From: Polaribacter cellanae
GTDB taxonomy: Bacteria > Bacteroidota > Bacteroidia > Flavobacteriales > Flavobacteriaceae
Direction of reading: 5' to 3'
DNA: 64,000 nucleotides
NCBI RefSeq assembly: GCF_017569185.1
Contig: NZ_CP071869.1
Span: forward strand, 930,001-994,000
Shown in pieces: positions 8,547 to 17,685 of this stretch (positions are counted from its first letter, which is position 1; every line of letters begins with the position of its first letter). Made by a program: the position numbers and the translations under genes. The notes beneath the pieces are model-generated. The model made no database searches. It was not told where the DNA came from and saw nothing but the letters and a program-made list of their open reading frames with translations.

Positions 8547-9449
8547 ATGAATAAAATTGTAGAAAAGTTAGAAGCTTGGAAAGATATATTTCTTAAAAAT
8601 ATACCCAACTTGGCAATTGCATTAGTTGTTTTGGTAATCGCGTATTTCGCATCTAGAGCAATGAATAAAATAGTAAATAAAACGATTGGGAAACGAATTA
8701 GCCAAAAATCGGTTAGAGATTTAGTGTCGAGAGTGGCATCTGCAATTACCATCTTAGTTGGTTTGTATTTAGCGATGACCGTTCTTAAATTCGACGATAC
8801 TTTAAAAACGATTGTTTCTGCGGCTGGAGTTTCTGGTATTGTAATTGGTTTGGCACTGCAAGGAACATTATCTAACACGATTTCTGGAGTAGTTTTATCT
8901 TTTAGAAGAAATTTAAATATTGGAAATTGGGTAGAAACAAGTGGATATTCTGGAGAAGTTATGGATATTAATTTGAATTATTTTGTTTTAAAAGAGGCAG
9001 ATAATAATATGGTAGTTATTCCTAATAAGACCATCTTAGAGAGTCCTTTTAAGAATTATTCATTAACCACAAAAATGAGAATTGCCATTGAATGTGGTGT
9101 GGAATATGGAGCGGATTTAGAGCAAGTGGAAGCATTGACGAAAAAAACAATTAGTGCTAATTTTAATCAAGATAAAATTGGTAAAAATGTAGAGTTTTAT
9201 TATACCGAATTTGGTGATAGTTCTATTAATTTTTTATGTAGATTTTGGGTAGATTCAGAAAATGCATTAGAAAAATTAAAAGCAAAAAGTAAAGCGATTA
9301 TAGAGATTAAGAAAGCTTTTGATAAAGCAAATATTAATATTCCATTCCCAATGAGAACTTTAGAATTTGTACCAAATAACAAACTGAACTTATCGCAAGT
9401 TTCTAAAGAAGAAAAGAAAAAAGAGAAAGAAGAAGAAAGTGTTTATTAA
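8547..9449 (+). CDS. Small-conductance mechanosensitive channel (MscS family)
   Basis: 300 aa. Three membrane helices fit the MscS core: about 18-35, 62-80 and the pore helix 88-117, which has the glycine/alanine-rich packing AAGVSGIVIGLALQG. The beta domain follows with NIGNWVE and the conserved VVIPNK (near 156). The C-terminal tail is strongly charged (KEEKKKEKEEES), which is not part of the family core. It releases osmolytes on hypo-osmotic shock. It is downstream of dps with a 26-bp gap, and a strong terminator lies 76 bases after its stop. Confidence 0.92.
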   Translation: MNKIVEKLEAWKDIFLKNIPNLAIALVVLVIAYFASRAMNKIVNKTIGKRISQKSVRDLVSRVASAITILVGLYLAMTVLKFDDTLKTIVSAAGVSGIVIGLALQGTLSNTISGVVLSFRRNLNIGNWVETSGYSGEVMDINLNYFVLKEADNNMVVIPNKTILESPFKNYSLTTKMRIAIECGVEYGADLEQVEALTKKTISANFNQDKIGKNVEFYYTEFGDSSINFLCRFWVDSENALEKLKAKSKAIIEIKKAFDKANINIPFPMRTLEFVPNNKLNLSQVSKEEKKKEKEEESVY

Positions 9450-9525
9450 TATTTTAATAAACCAAACTAATACATAATTTTTAGTGTATATAAATTTGCA
9501 ATGATATCCCCCTTGAATTGCTTTG

Positions 9526-9560
9526 AAAGTCTATCACAAATTGTGGTGGGCTTTTTATTT
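9526..9560 (+). terminator. Rho-independent terminator after mscS
   Basis: AAAGTCTATCAC (9526-9537), loop AAATT, GTGGTGGGCTTT (9543-9554) make a 12-bp stem with G-T wobbles, followed by a T-rich tail. It lies before mnmE and decides against any mnmE start upstream of 9592. Confidence 0.75.
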
Positions 9561-9579
9561 TTCTGAAAAAATCTTTGCG

Positions 9580-9587
9580 TATTTTTG
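9580..9587 (+). promoter_or_regulatory. Candidate -7 box for mnmE
   Basis: TATTTTTG ends four bases before the mnmE ATG, the same geometry as at argF'. No TTG is found at the normal -33 spacing. Confidence 0.4.
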
Positions 9588-9591
9588 TAAC

Positions 9592-10986
9592 ATGACACAA
9601 CAAGACACAATTATCGCTTTGGCAACTCCTTCTGGTATTGGCGCAATTTCTATTATTCGCCTTTCAGGACAAAAATCTATTGAAATTGTAGATCTATTTT
9701 TCAAATCTGTAAAAAAGGAAAAATCTTTAAAAAACCAAAAAACACATACAATCCATTTGGGGCATATTATTGATAATGATATTATTATTGATGAAGTTTT
9801 AGTCTCTATTTTTAAAAACCCCAATTCATATACTGGCGAAAATGTGGTAGAAATTTCTTGCCATGGTTCTAGTTTTATTCAGCAAGAAATAATTCAACTT
9901 TTTTTAAAAAATGGTTGTAGAATGGCTAATAATGGTGAGTTTACCATGCGTGCATTCTTAAACGGAAAAATGGATTTATCGCAAGCGGAAGCTGTTGCAG
10001 ATGTAATTGCTGCCAATTCTGAGGCAAGCCATAAAATGGCAATTCAGCAAATGCGTGGTGGCATTACCAATGAATTGAAAGAATTACGTGCTCAATTGTT
10101 AGATTTTGCCGCTTTAATTGAATTAGAACTCGATTTTTCTGGAGAAGATGTTGAATTTGCAGACAGAACAAAATTTAAAGAGTTAGTTGCAAAAATTACT
10201 TTTGTTTTAAAACGATTAATTGATTCGTTTGCGTTTGGAAATGCCATGAAAAATGGAATTCCGGTTGCTATTATTGGTGAACCAAATGTTGGAAAATCGA
10301 CGCTTTTAAACGCACTTTTAAATGAAGAAAAAGCCATTGTTTCCGATATTGCAGGAACTACCAGAGATGCTATTGAAGACGAAATTATTATAGATGGTGT
10401 TGCTTTTCGATTTATAGATACTGCAGGAATTAGAGAAACTTTAGATGTTGTAGAGAATATTGGGATTAAAAAAGCCTATGAAAAAGCGGAAAATGCACAG
10501 TTAATTATTTTCCTTATAAATTCGGAAAAGTTCAAAGTTAAAAGTTCTGAATTTAAAGTTGAGATTGAAACCATAAAAAAACGTTTTCCAAATAAACGTT
10601 TGCTTGTAATCGCTAATAAAATTGATACGCTTTCAAATAAAGAAGCCACTACTCTATCTTCCGAAATTGAAAACTTAATTCCTTTGTCTGCAAAAAATAA
10701 AACAGGTATTGAAGAATTAAAAACAGAACTAACTTCTTTAGTAAATATTGGTGCTTTAAGCAATAATGAAACCATTGTTACGAATTCTCGTCATTTTGAG
10801 GCTTTAAATAATGCTTTAATGGCAATTACTTCCGTAAAACAAGGTATCGATTTAGAAATTTCAACCGATTTATTTTCTATTGATATTCGCGAGTGTTTGC
10901 GTCATTTAGGTAATATTACTGGCGAATATGATGTTGATAAGGATATTTTGGGGCATATTTTTGGAAATTTTTGTATTGGGAAATGA
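9592..10986 (+). CDS. mnmE: tRNA uridine-5-carboxymethylaminomethyl(34) synthesis GTPase MnmE
   Basis: 464 aa from ATG 9592. With MnmG it modifies wobble U34 of several tRNAs. The start is set by the family N-terminus MTQQDTIIALATPSGIGAIS; an upstream TTG at 9523 would lie in a terminator. The N-terminal folate-binding domain is followed by a helical domain with an inserted G domain: GEPNVGKST (from residue 229), DTAGI and ANKID. The invariant C-terminal FCIGK is intact. The codons for CIGK-stop and the bases beyond are duplicated at 38686, so this 3' end appears to be an integration site. Confidence 0.96.
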   Translation: MTQQDTIIALATPSGIGAISIIRLSGQKSIEIVDLFFKSVKKEKSLKNQKTHTIHLGHIIDNDIIIDEVLVSIFKNPNSYTGENVVEISCHGSSFIQQEIIQLFLKNGCRMANNGEFTMRAFLNGKMDLSQAEAVADVIAANSEASHKMAIQQMRGGITNELKELRAQLLDFAALIELELDFSGEDVEFADRTKFKELVAKITFVLKRLIDSFAFGNAMKNGIPVAIIGEPNVGKSTLLNALLNEEKAIVSDIAGTTRDAIEDEIIIDGVAFRFIDTAGIRETLDVVENIGIKKAYEKAENAQLIIFLINSEKFKVKSSEFKVEIETIKKRFPNKRLLVIANKIDTLSNKEATTLSSEIENLIPLSAKNKTGIEELKTELTSLVNIGALSNNETIVTNSRHFEALNNALMAITSVKQGIDLEISTDLFSIDIRECLRHLGNITGEYDVDKDILGHIFGNFCIGK

Positions 10987-11001
10987 TTTGTTGTCTTTTA
11001 G
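10972..11001 (+). repeat. Left copy of the putative attachment-site repeat (mnmE 3' end)
   Basis: This stretch covers the mnmE codons for CIGK-stop and GATTTGTTGTCTTTTAG. The copy at 38686-38716 differs by one substitution (G to C) and one inserted A. Patchy similarity continues for about 70 bp after both copies (GATAAAAG, TAAAGAAAA words). The 3' end of mnmE/trmE is an established target of SGI1-type integrative elements. Confidence 0.75.
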
Positions 11002-11067
11002 ATTCTTTTGGCAAGACTTTATTTTTTTGGGGTTGATAAAAGACTATCTAAAGAAAAATAATATTCA

Positions 11068-11379
11068 TTAATCAGCAAACAACAAATATCTTTTTTCTAC
11101 TAATTTTTTATACTTTTTTCGCATCTCTTCAGATAAAAAAGATTGTGATATTAAATCTTCTACTTTTGACTGTAATTTTATAAATCTTTTAAAAACAGTT
11201 TCAATTTGTTTTATTGTAATTCCCAAATCTAAACCAAAGTCAAAGAAATTCTGCTTTGTTATTTTCTTCTTTTTACCATTTAAAGTTAAAACAAGTTCCT
11301 CTTTATCTTCTGGGTTTATAATTGTTACATTTAATAAATAATTAAGAAGGAGATAGAGACCATCCGTAAGAAGTTTTAA
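11068..11379 (-). pseudogene. HipA-type toxin kinase, C-terminal fragment
   Basis: Read on minus from an upstream stop at 11380 there are 103 codons beginning LKLLTDGLYLLLNYLLN and containing NPEDKEELVLTLNGKKKKI, with stop at 11068. The phrase PEDxEELALTLNGKKKxI is characteristic of the C-terminal region of HipA-family serine kinases. The N-terminal domain and the kinase core are absent and there is no start codon or partner antitoxin. It is a remnant just inside the left attachment repeat, and abuts the decayed peptide gene. Confidence 0.7.
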
Positions 11380-11755
11380 TCATAGAACAATTAAATTTTC
11401 TGAGCATTTTATTATTATGTGTTCATTTTTAACATTTATCTTTTCAGGAATATATGGTGTTAGACTTGAAGTTCCAGCCGTACATGCTGTCATACCCGTT
11501 CCTTTACATTCAGTTTGAGTATAAGTACTTGTAAATCCAATAGTTGTTCCACAATTATCTATCATCGTATAGGTCGAACTATTAGTGGTAACATTTCTAT
11601 ACATATATTTACCTTCATTATTTTCTGCATTAGCAATCGATAATTTCATTAAAGAAGGTAAAATAATTTTTTAATCTATCTTAGAAATTGTTATTACATT
11701 AAAAAATGTTAAAGATATTATAATTGTGACTCCGAATATTCCTATTTTTTTTCAT
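11380..11755 (-). pseudogene. Decayed NVEALA-like cysteine-rich peptide precursor
   Basis: ATG at 11755 is followed by eight A residues. Seven would keep the hydrophobic leader (IGIFGVTIIISLTFF) in frame, and a TAA also lies between that segment and LPSLMKLSIANAENNEG. The downstream reading frame (11649-11380) keeps the AxA-E junction SIANAEN and four cysteines, then ends IKCSENLIVL. So the leader is broken by a one-base insertion plus a stop, and the C-terminus may be altered by fusion to the hipA fragment. It is related in layout to the intact precursors at 24034, 23757 and 31142. Confidence 0.65.
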
Positions 11756-11794
11756 TTTGTAAAATTCTAAAATTATATTTGATTTAATTTAGAC

Positions 11795-12050
11795 AGTCTA
11801 GAAGAAAATACTACTTGTATAGTATTGACAATTTGTTATATTTAATAGCCATTAATAATTAAAGACTACTCACAAGCATTTTTGTATTATTCCGTAGGCG
11901 ATTGGTTTTAACTACACATTTTACGATACTGTTTTTCAGCAAAAAAATTAATTTCAGGCTTTCTAAAACATTATTCAACACTAAATTTTTATATTTACAA
12001 ATGTAGAACCGCATATGAACAAATTCTGTCACTTTGCTAATTCTTAAGAA
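11795..12050 (-). repeat. Shared leader region, copy 1 (upstream of decayed peptide)
   Basis: There is no gene in this gap. On minus it starts with AATTAGCAAAGTGACAGAAT (12035 downward) and ends with an AGTAGTATTT block close to the peptide start. Both parts recur upstream of the peptide doublet (24350-24611), and the GTGACAG core recurs before the 13253 signal peptidase. The first bases resemble the last codons and stop of the small HTH gene at 24612, as if a former copy of that gene had been deleted here. Confidence 0.6.
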
Positions 12051-12067
12051 AAAAAATATAAAAAGAT

Positions 12068-13253
12068 TTAATTTACATTTTTTAATACTCTATTCCATTG
12101 AAATTTATCTTGATAATTAGAATATAGAACATATTGCACTTTACCAATAATATTTTCTTCAGGGACGAAGCCCCAAGCTCGAGAGTCTAAAGTTCCATTT
12201 CTATTATCTCCCATCATAAAATAATAATTCTGCTTAAAAGTATAAGTAGTAACTTTTTTATTATCTATATAGAAAAAAACCATTGGTTTTTGTTATATTA
12301 CAGTTCTCGGAGCTGTTAATAGCTTTTCTATAAAATTCAAAATTTTCTTCATTTATTACTATTTTCATCCCTTTTATAGGCACAGTAACTGGTCCCATAT
12401 TATCAAATGTCCATTTTAAATTAGGTCGCTTTACAAACATTTTTTCATTTGTAATTGTGTCACTTATTAGACTTGTAGAATATATTTGATTTTGTTCTTT
12501 AAGGTAATTTAATTGTTCTTTTGTCAAACTAGCCTTGTAACTCAATAAATTTTCTTTTTTTAAAAAAATATTGTTTGAAAAAGAATCTAGAACTTTATAC
12601 AAGTTATTCAAGGATTTAACTTTAAAAGTATAGTCTTTTTTTACTGCATCTGGTTCTTTAAATAAATTGCTATTAGTATATATTTTGGTATCTCTTATAC
12701 TAAACTTATCCCCTGGTAGAGCAACACAACGTTTTACTAAAATAAAAGTTTTACTCCAAATAGAGTTAAATACAATAACGTCTCCTTGATTTATTTCTGT
12801 TGTTCCAGAAAGACGTTTATACGGCCACCAATATTCTTTTATTTTTTTTCTAGCATTCTCATTAAAATAATACCCAATATTTAGCAAAGGAATATCAAAT
12901 GGAGAGCGTGGTAATCTAGGACCATATTTTAATTTATTAACAACAATAACGTCATTAGTAAATAATGTGTTTTCCATTGATGAGCTTGGAATTTTATAGA
13001 TATCAAAAAAAACTAACTTTACAAAAATTATAATTGAAAGTAGATATGAAAAAATAAATAAGCCTTTTACTGTTTTTTTAAAGAAAGAGTTTTTAATTAA
13101 GTATATTAATTTTAACAATCCAAAATATGTTATTATTAATAACGCTAAAGTAAACGCTAGCCAGAATACACCAATCAAAAAAAATATGATAATAAATAAA
13201 AAAACTACTACTTTTTTTTTCATTTTATTAAGTTTCAATTCTTTTGTATACAT
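12068..13253 (-). pseudogene. Signal peptidase I with a frameshift
   Basis: The first 330 codons (13253-12261) hold a membrane anchor, the catalytic serine region IPSSSMENTL (Ser92) and the general-base lysine in VKRCVALPGD (Lys174). The frame then ends at TAA 12261. A second frame (12283-12068) carries the missing C-terminus, including box E (MGDNRNGTLDSRAWGF). The break is a run of seven T on minus (12273-12279); six would join both frames through NGFFYIDNKK. The intact paralogue is at 20892. It may be a true mutation, a sequencing error or programmed slippage. ATG 13223 is an alternative start. Confidence 0.8.
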
Positions 13254-13279
13254 TTATTTATCAAAAAACTTTAAGTAAT

Positions 13280-13510
13280 ACTATTAGACTAGATTTGAAG
13301 AATGTTAAATAACTAATTTTCAACCATTCAGTTAATAAAAGCTGAAGTTTACCACATTGTTATTCAAGGATATTACTTTTGCTTAAATTATTTGTGAATA
13401 TCTTTTTTTTACAACCAATTCCTGAGGTTTTGTTTCTTTAATCAAAGTTCTAAATTCGTATACAAAATTAACTCATCAAAGGGACAAATTCTGTCACTTT
13501 TTTTAATAAA
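13280..13510 (-). repeat. Shared leader region, copy 2 (upstream of frameshifted signal peptidase)
   Basis: This 340-bp gap has no gene. On minus it contains AAAGTGACAGAATTTGTCCC (13482-13501), then a diverged stretch similar to the other copies (AAAACCTCAGGAATTG, TTCACAAAT), then AGTCTAATAGTATT at about 13278-13292, just before the gene start. It is the most diverged of the three copies. Confidence 0.55.
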
Positions 13511-13593
13511 TAATACAACTTTCTATATAAAAATATTATTTAAATTTATTACATCAAGTAACCTATCCTTTTAAATATGTTTGTTTAAAAAAA

Positions 13594-15621
13594 TTACCAC
13601 CAAATAACTTTATTGTTTTCTATAGTAAAAATTCTCTCCTCTATTCCTTCAGTATGATTTCTTAACCAAAGTAATGCCCCTTGAGGGATGTTAGAATAGC
13701 TTATTTTATTTGAAGTTGCTTTTTTTTGCCCTAATGATTTCCATTCCTTATCCCAAAACAATAATTCATATGTCATACCTACATTTATATTATTTTTATC
13801 GTTTCTAGGACAAAATCCTATATGAGTTATTTTAGTGCTTTCTCCAAGTTCTAGACCTACCCAAATATTATTAGTTTTATTTAATATTATTTTATTAGAG
13901 ATTTTTTTATTAATTACCCCATCATAATGTAAAACTTGAACATAGGATAACTCATCAGAATCAAAAATAATATCCATATTTTCATCTGACACACCTTCTG
14001 AATATATATATTTACCTTTTAATTTATTAATTTTAGTATTAAAAAACGAAATTTCGGCTAAATCTGTAAATTTAGATTCTGGGTAGCAAAATCTTACATA
14101 CTTATATTTATTTTCTTCATTTACTTTATATATCACATTATACTGTTTTGGCTTTTTCTTAATTCTAAAAATAACCTTTGCATCTCTAAAGTCAGAATAG
14201 CTAGCCCCTTCAAACCTCCCCCCTATTAATAACTCTGCTCTTTTTTCAAAACCTTTATTAGGAGGGAATTTTCTATTAAATTCAAAAAATAATAGCTCTT
14301 TTTGAGGGTTAAGGTTTGTTTTAGTCCCATCTGGATTTATTTTAAATGGTAAGCCGATTGGAATGCTTAATTCACCATATTCATTTTCAATCATAGTAAG
14401 ATAAATAACGTTTTTACCTCCTATATTTTCAAACAGAGCATTATTATTATTTATTACAGTACCTTCGATTGGTGTCCACCCTGTTTTTGAATTAGGATTA
14501 AAAATACATAAATATGCCTTTTTTTTATTCATATTACTATTTGGTACTTTAATTGATACATTAAAAACACTTGTGACTTGTTTTGTAATATCTTCCCATC
14601 CAATATGATTTAGTTTTTTTTCTATATTATTTTGTTTTTTTAAATTTAAATATTCCAAAAGATTTCTTTTTTTATAAACCTTTGTAATATCTTCTCTAGG
14701 AATGAACTTACCTGGATCTTGAATATATCCATTAAAAATTTTCCAACCTCCTAAAGTATCCATAACTGCATTTAGCATATGGTTATGCCCATTTCTTCCA
14801 AATTTATCAATAAAAATTTCTGTTATAGGAATACCATTTGAACGCATAACCTCTATTGTTCTATTAGAAATGGAAACGCAATCACCACTTAAACCCAATT
14901 CTGTCATATAAGGCCCAGGTACTGAGTTTTTAAACTTTTTCACCTTTTTACCCAATACACCAAAACCATCATTACGAATCAATTTATTTAATATTTTACA
15001 GACCTTTACAGGATCTTTTTCATTTGAAAGTGAATCTCTAAATAGTTTAAATTTATTAAAATAAAATTTTCTCCATGAATTTGGTTTTTGCTGTCCACTT
15101 CTGTAAGGAAGAATATATTCACAAAACTCATCAAAATTTAAATGTTTTGCCCAAGGTAGTTCCCATGCCATAAAAGCATACTCTATATTTTCAATTAGAA
15201 ATTGTGATGTTATATTTTCAATATCGTAAAATGTATTTAAATCTGAAAAGCTAATTTTACCATATTTTAACTCTATAGTATCAATATATTTTTTAAAAAT
15301 TTCTGTTCTTATATTTCTGCTATAAAATCTGTTTTTTACATTTGAATACTTGTCAAACTTTTTATGTAATGTACCTTTTAAATTTAAAATATGTTGTAAT
15401 TTTTTACCATCTTTATAAAATTGATATGGCATTGTACTAATTAAAACACAGGCTGCCTTATATTTTAAACTGTCCTTAGGTTTCTGGTAATAATCAAGTA
15501 CTTTTTCTAGTTCTTCTCTGTTTTTACCCGCTAAAATTAAAGCTTCTTCTACATTCGTATCATATTTTTCACATGAACTTATTAAAAATGTTAAAAGAAA
15601 AAAAAATAGTATATATCTCAT
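13594..15621 (-). CDS. Transglutaminase-like lipoprotein (discoidin-like C-terminus)
   Basis: 675 aa. The lipoprotein signal is at 1-17 with lipobox LISSC. The N-terminal helical region (VEEALILAGKNREELEKVL) is shared with the next gene. A transglutaminase-type core follows: nucleophile Cys248 in LSGDCVSIS, His279/His281 in NGHNHMLNAV and Asp288. Later segments resemble carbohydrate-binding/discoidin beta-sandwiches (YELLFWDKEWKSLG). The family is cell-surface or periplasmic; its substrate is unknown. It lies in a minus-strand array of peptide, RND and signal peptidase genes, so a role in peptide processing or crosslinking is conceivable but unproven. Confidence 0.7.
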   Translation of the reverse strand: MRYILFFFLLTFLISSCEKYDTNVEEALILAGKNREELEKVLDYYQKPKDSLKYKAACVLISTMPYQFYKDGKKLQHILNLKGTLHKKFDKYSNVKNRFYSRNIRTEIFKKYIDTIELKYGKISFSDLNTFYDIENITSQFLIENIEYAFMAWELPWAKHLNFDEFCEYILPYRSGQQKPNSWRKFYFNKFKLFRDSLSNEKDPVKVCKILNKLIRNDGFGVLGKKVKKFKNSVPGPYMTELGLSGDCVSISNRTIEVMRSNGIPITEIFIDKFGRNGHNHMLNAVMDTLGGWKIFNGYIQDPGKFIPREDITKVYKKRNLLEYLNLKKQNNIEKKLNHIGWEDITKQVTSVFNVSIKVPNSNMNKKKAYLCIFNPNSKTGWTPIEGTVINNNNALFENIGGKNVIYLTMIENEYGELSIPIGLPFKINPDGTKTNLNPQKELLFFEFNRKFPPNKGFEKRAELLIGGRFEGASYSDFRDAKVIFRIKKKPKQYNVIYKVNEENKYKYVRFCYPESKFTDLAEISFFNTKINKLKGKYIYSEGVSDENMDIIFDSDELSYVQVLHYDGVINKKISNKIILNKTNNIWVGLELGESTKITHIGFCPRNDKNNINVGMTYELLFWDKEWKSLGQKKATSNKISYSNIPQGALLWLRNHTEGIEERIFTIENNKVIWW

Positions 15622-15867
15622 ATCATTTAGTTTTTTTTTGTTATAAAAACAGTATTTATTTTATAATTATCTCCCAATTAAAACGTTTGCATCTGATTCT
15701 TTTAAAGAAAATAATCTAATAATTTAAATAATGGATAAGTTTATTATCAAATACTTTATAGGCTTTTATAATTGATAATTTCTACTTAGTTATCGTTTTT
15801 TTTTTAATAATTTAATTCTTGATAATTAATATATTCAAGTTTATACTTATTTATTGTTTAACAATAA

Positions 15868-17679
15868 TCAATACCATATTTGTTTTCCATTTCTATACTC
15901 AAAAATTCTTTCTTGTCTGCCTCCATCAAGACATTTTAAATATAATAATGCCCTTTTCGGAACATTGTCAAACTTTAATTCACATGAAGAATCAGCCTTT
16001 TTTTTGCCTAAAGAAATAAAACTGCCTTCATCTGCATAAAAAAGCTCATAATTCCCCCCTACAAAAACATGGTTTAAGTTATTTGGTGAGGTAAATCTAA
16101 ATTTAGAAATGTACTGAGGACTTCCTAAATCTATTCCTTTCCACGTTATTGAATCGGTTTCATTAGATGAATTTGAAATAAAATCTCCTTTCAAAGAAAC
16201 TTCTTTACCCTCTAAATTTTCATAAAATAATTCGATTTTTTTTACAGTTATCTTGTTTTTAGAATACAATCTATAGTATCGATATTTATTTTTAGGGTTT
16301 ATTTTAATATCATAAGGTCTTAATTCTGGCTCAAAATTTATTTTTCTTAATATAGTGAAATTTTTAAAATCCTTTCTATTAGAAGCTTGTATTAAAGTTC
16401 CCTTTAATAATTTAGCTTCTTTAAGCAATCCTTTCTTCTCTGGGTATTTTCGTTTTATTATAACTTCATGTCTCTTCCCTTCTGCCATAAATTCTCTTTG
16501 ATTGCCATTATGGTCAAGATGAAAAGGATTTCCAAAAGGGATTATTGTACCACTTTTATAGTATCCAGGTTGATATACAATATCTGTTCCCATCTTGTTA
16601 AATATAACTTTATTACCTGTTATTTTACCCCATTGAACTGGAACCCATTTCTTGTTAACTCCCAAAACACTTAAGTATAAATAATAAGTATTCTTTGGAG
16701 GAGCTTTTGTGAATTTTATCTCTACATTTATAGCCTTGAAATATGAATCAGAAACATCAATTTTTTTTATATCCCTGAACAAAGGGGGTATATCTTCTAT
16801 CTTTAGTCTATTGTCAGAAATTGGCCCTTCTATATGTGTTGAAAAAGTATGCCTATATATTTTTGGAAGACGTATTTTTCCACTCCAATCGTCTTCAAAT
16901 CTATTATTATTTATTTTAGGATTATAGAACCAATTGTTTCCCGATTCCCAAAAAGATTCAAAGTAAAGTGTCTTACCTCCATACAGTAAAGCATTCCATT
17001 GGTGGTCCCCCTCTCTTGTCCCCCAGGCTGGAACAAAATCTATAACCATAGGAATACCTTCTGCATTAACCAAATAAGCATTAAACCAACTTTTTATGGC
17101 ACAATTACCGCGCTTTATTTTCATGAAATCCTTAAATTTAAGTATTGGACGCTTATAAATTATCCAATAATCAAATTTATATTCTTTATATTGTATAAAT
17201 AGTGAATCGCAAGCTTTGGTGAATGACATAGGATATGAATCTTTAAAATGATTCTGATTTTTTTTTATAAAAAAATCTCTCCAGTTTTCAATAGCTTTAC
17301 CTTGTATATGACGGTAAGGTAAAATATATTCACAAAAATGATTAAAACTTACGCTATCTCTGGCATAAGGATTTGTTTTCCATGAGTTATAAGCTAAATT
17401 TATATTATTAATTAAAAAATCACTTTTAATTACCTTAATATCTTTAATGACTGATTTATACAAATTTATAGTATCATACGAATAATTATTAGGTAAATTA
17501 GAAATCAGGAATTTTGCCGCTTTTAATTTTTCTTTATTATTTTGATTTTTATAATACTCCAAGACTTTAATTAACTCTACTTTGTTTTCTCCAGCCATTT
17601 TTAGTGCCTCGCCTATATCTGAATTATATTGACTACAGGAATAAATACATAAAATGAATAATAGAATAATCTTCTTCAT
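15868..17679 (-). CDS. Transglutaminase-like lipoprotein, paralogue
   Basis: 603 aa with lipobox CIYSC (Cys15). It is homologous along its length to the 675-aa neighbour: N-terminal IGEALKMAGENKVELIKVL, the shared FCEYILPYR motif (116-124), catalytic Cys193 in KRGNCAIKSW, His226 in GDHQWNALL and an acidic residue near 241. The C-terminal beta-sandwich has YELFYADEG and the end motif ERIF...IWY. It starts 6 bases after the RND stop, so it is cotranscribed. The 246 bp to the next gene contain only AT-rich sequence. The tandem duplication suggests two related substrates or a heteromeric complex (inference). Confidence 0.7.
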   Translation of the reverse strand: MKKIILLFILCIYSCSQYNSDIGEALKMAGENKVELIKVLEYYKNQNNKEKLKAAKFLISNLPNNYSYDTINLYKSVIKDIKVIKSDFLINNINLAYNSWKTNPYARDSVSFNHFCEYILPYRHIQGKAIENWRDFFIKKNQNHFKDSYPMSFTKACDSLFIQYKEYKFDYWIIYKRPILKFKDFMKIKRGNCAIKSWFNAYLVNAEGIPMVIDFVPAWGTREGDHQWNALLYGGKTLYFESFWESGNNWFYNPKINNNRFEDDWSGKIRLPKIYRHTFSTHIEGPISDNRLKIEDIPPLFRDIKKIDVSDSYFKAINVEIKFTKAPPKNTYYLYLSVLGVNKKWVPVQWGKITGNKVIFNKMGTDIVYQPGYYKSGTIIPFGNPFHLDHNGNQREFMAEGKRHEVIIKRKYPEKKGLLKEAKLLKGTLIQASNRKDFKNFTILRKINFEPELRPYDIKINPKNKYRYYRLYSKNKITVKKIELFYENLEGKEVSLKGDFISNSSNETDSITWKGIDLGSPQYISKFRFTSPNNLNHVFVGGNYELFYADEGSFISLGKKKADSSCELKFDNVPKRALLYLKCLDGGRQERIFEYRNGKQIWY

Positions 17680-17685
17680 AATTTT

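Noticed and set aside
9523-9591. TTG-initiated N-terminal extension of mnmE
   Set aside because: It runs through a 12-bp terminator stem and adds residues unlike any MnmE. ATG 9592 gives the family N-terminus and follows a promoter box.
11380-11649. A 90-aa intact peptide gene starting at 11649
   Set aside because: It lacks any hydrophobic leader. The leader is found upstream in another frame, so this is a broken gene.
15819-17202. Plus-strand open frames of 60-72 codons over the transglutaminase-like genes
   Set aside because: They are antisense to a well-supported gene, hydrophobic by virtue of AT-rich codons and without recognisable domains or promoters.
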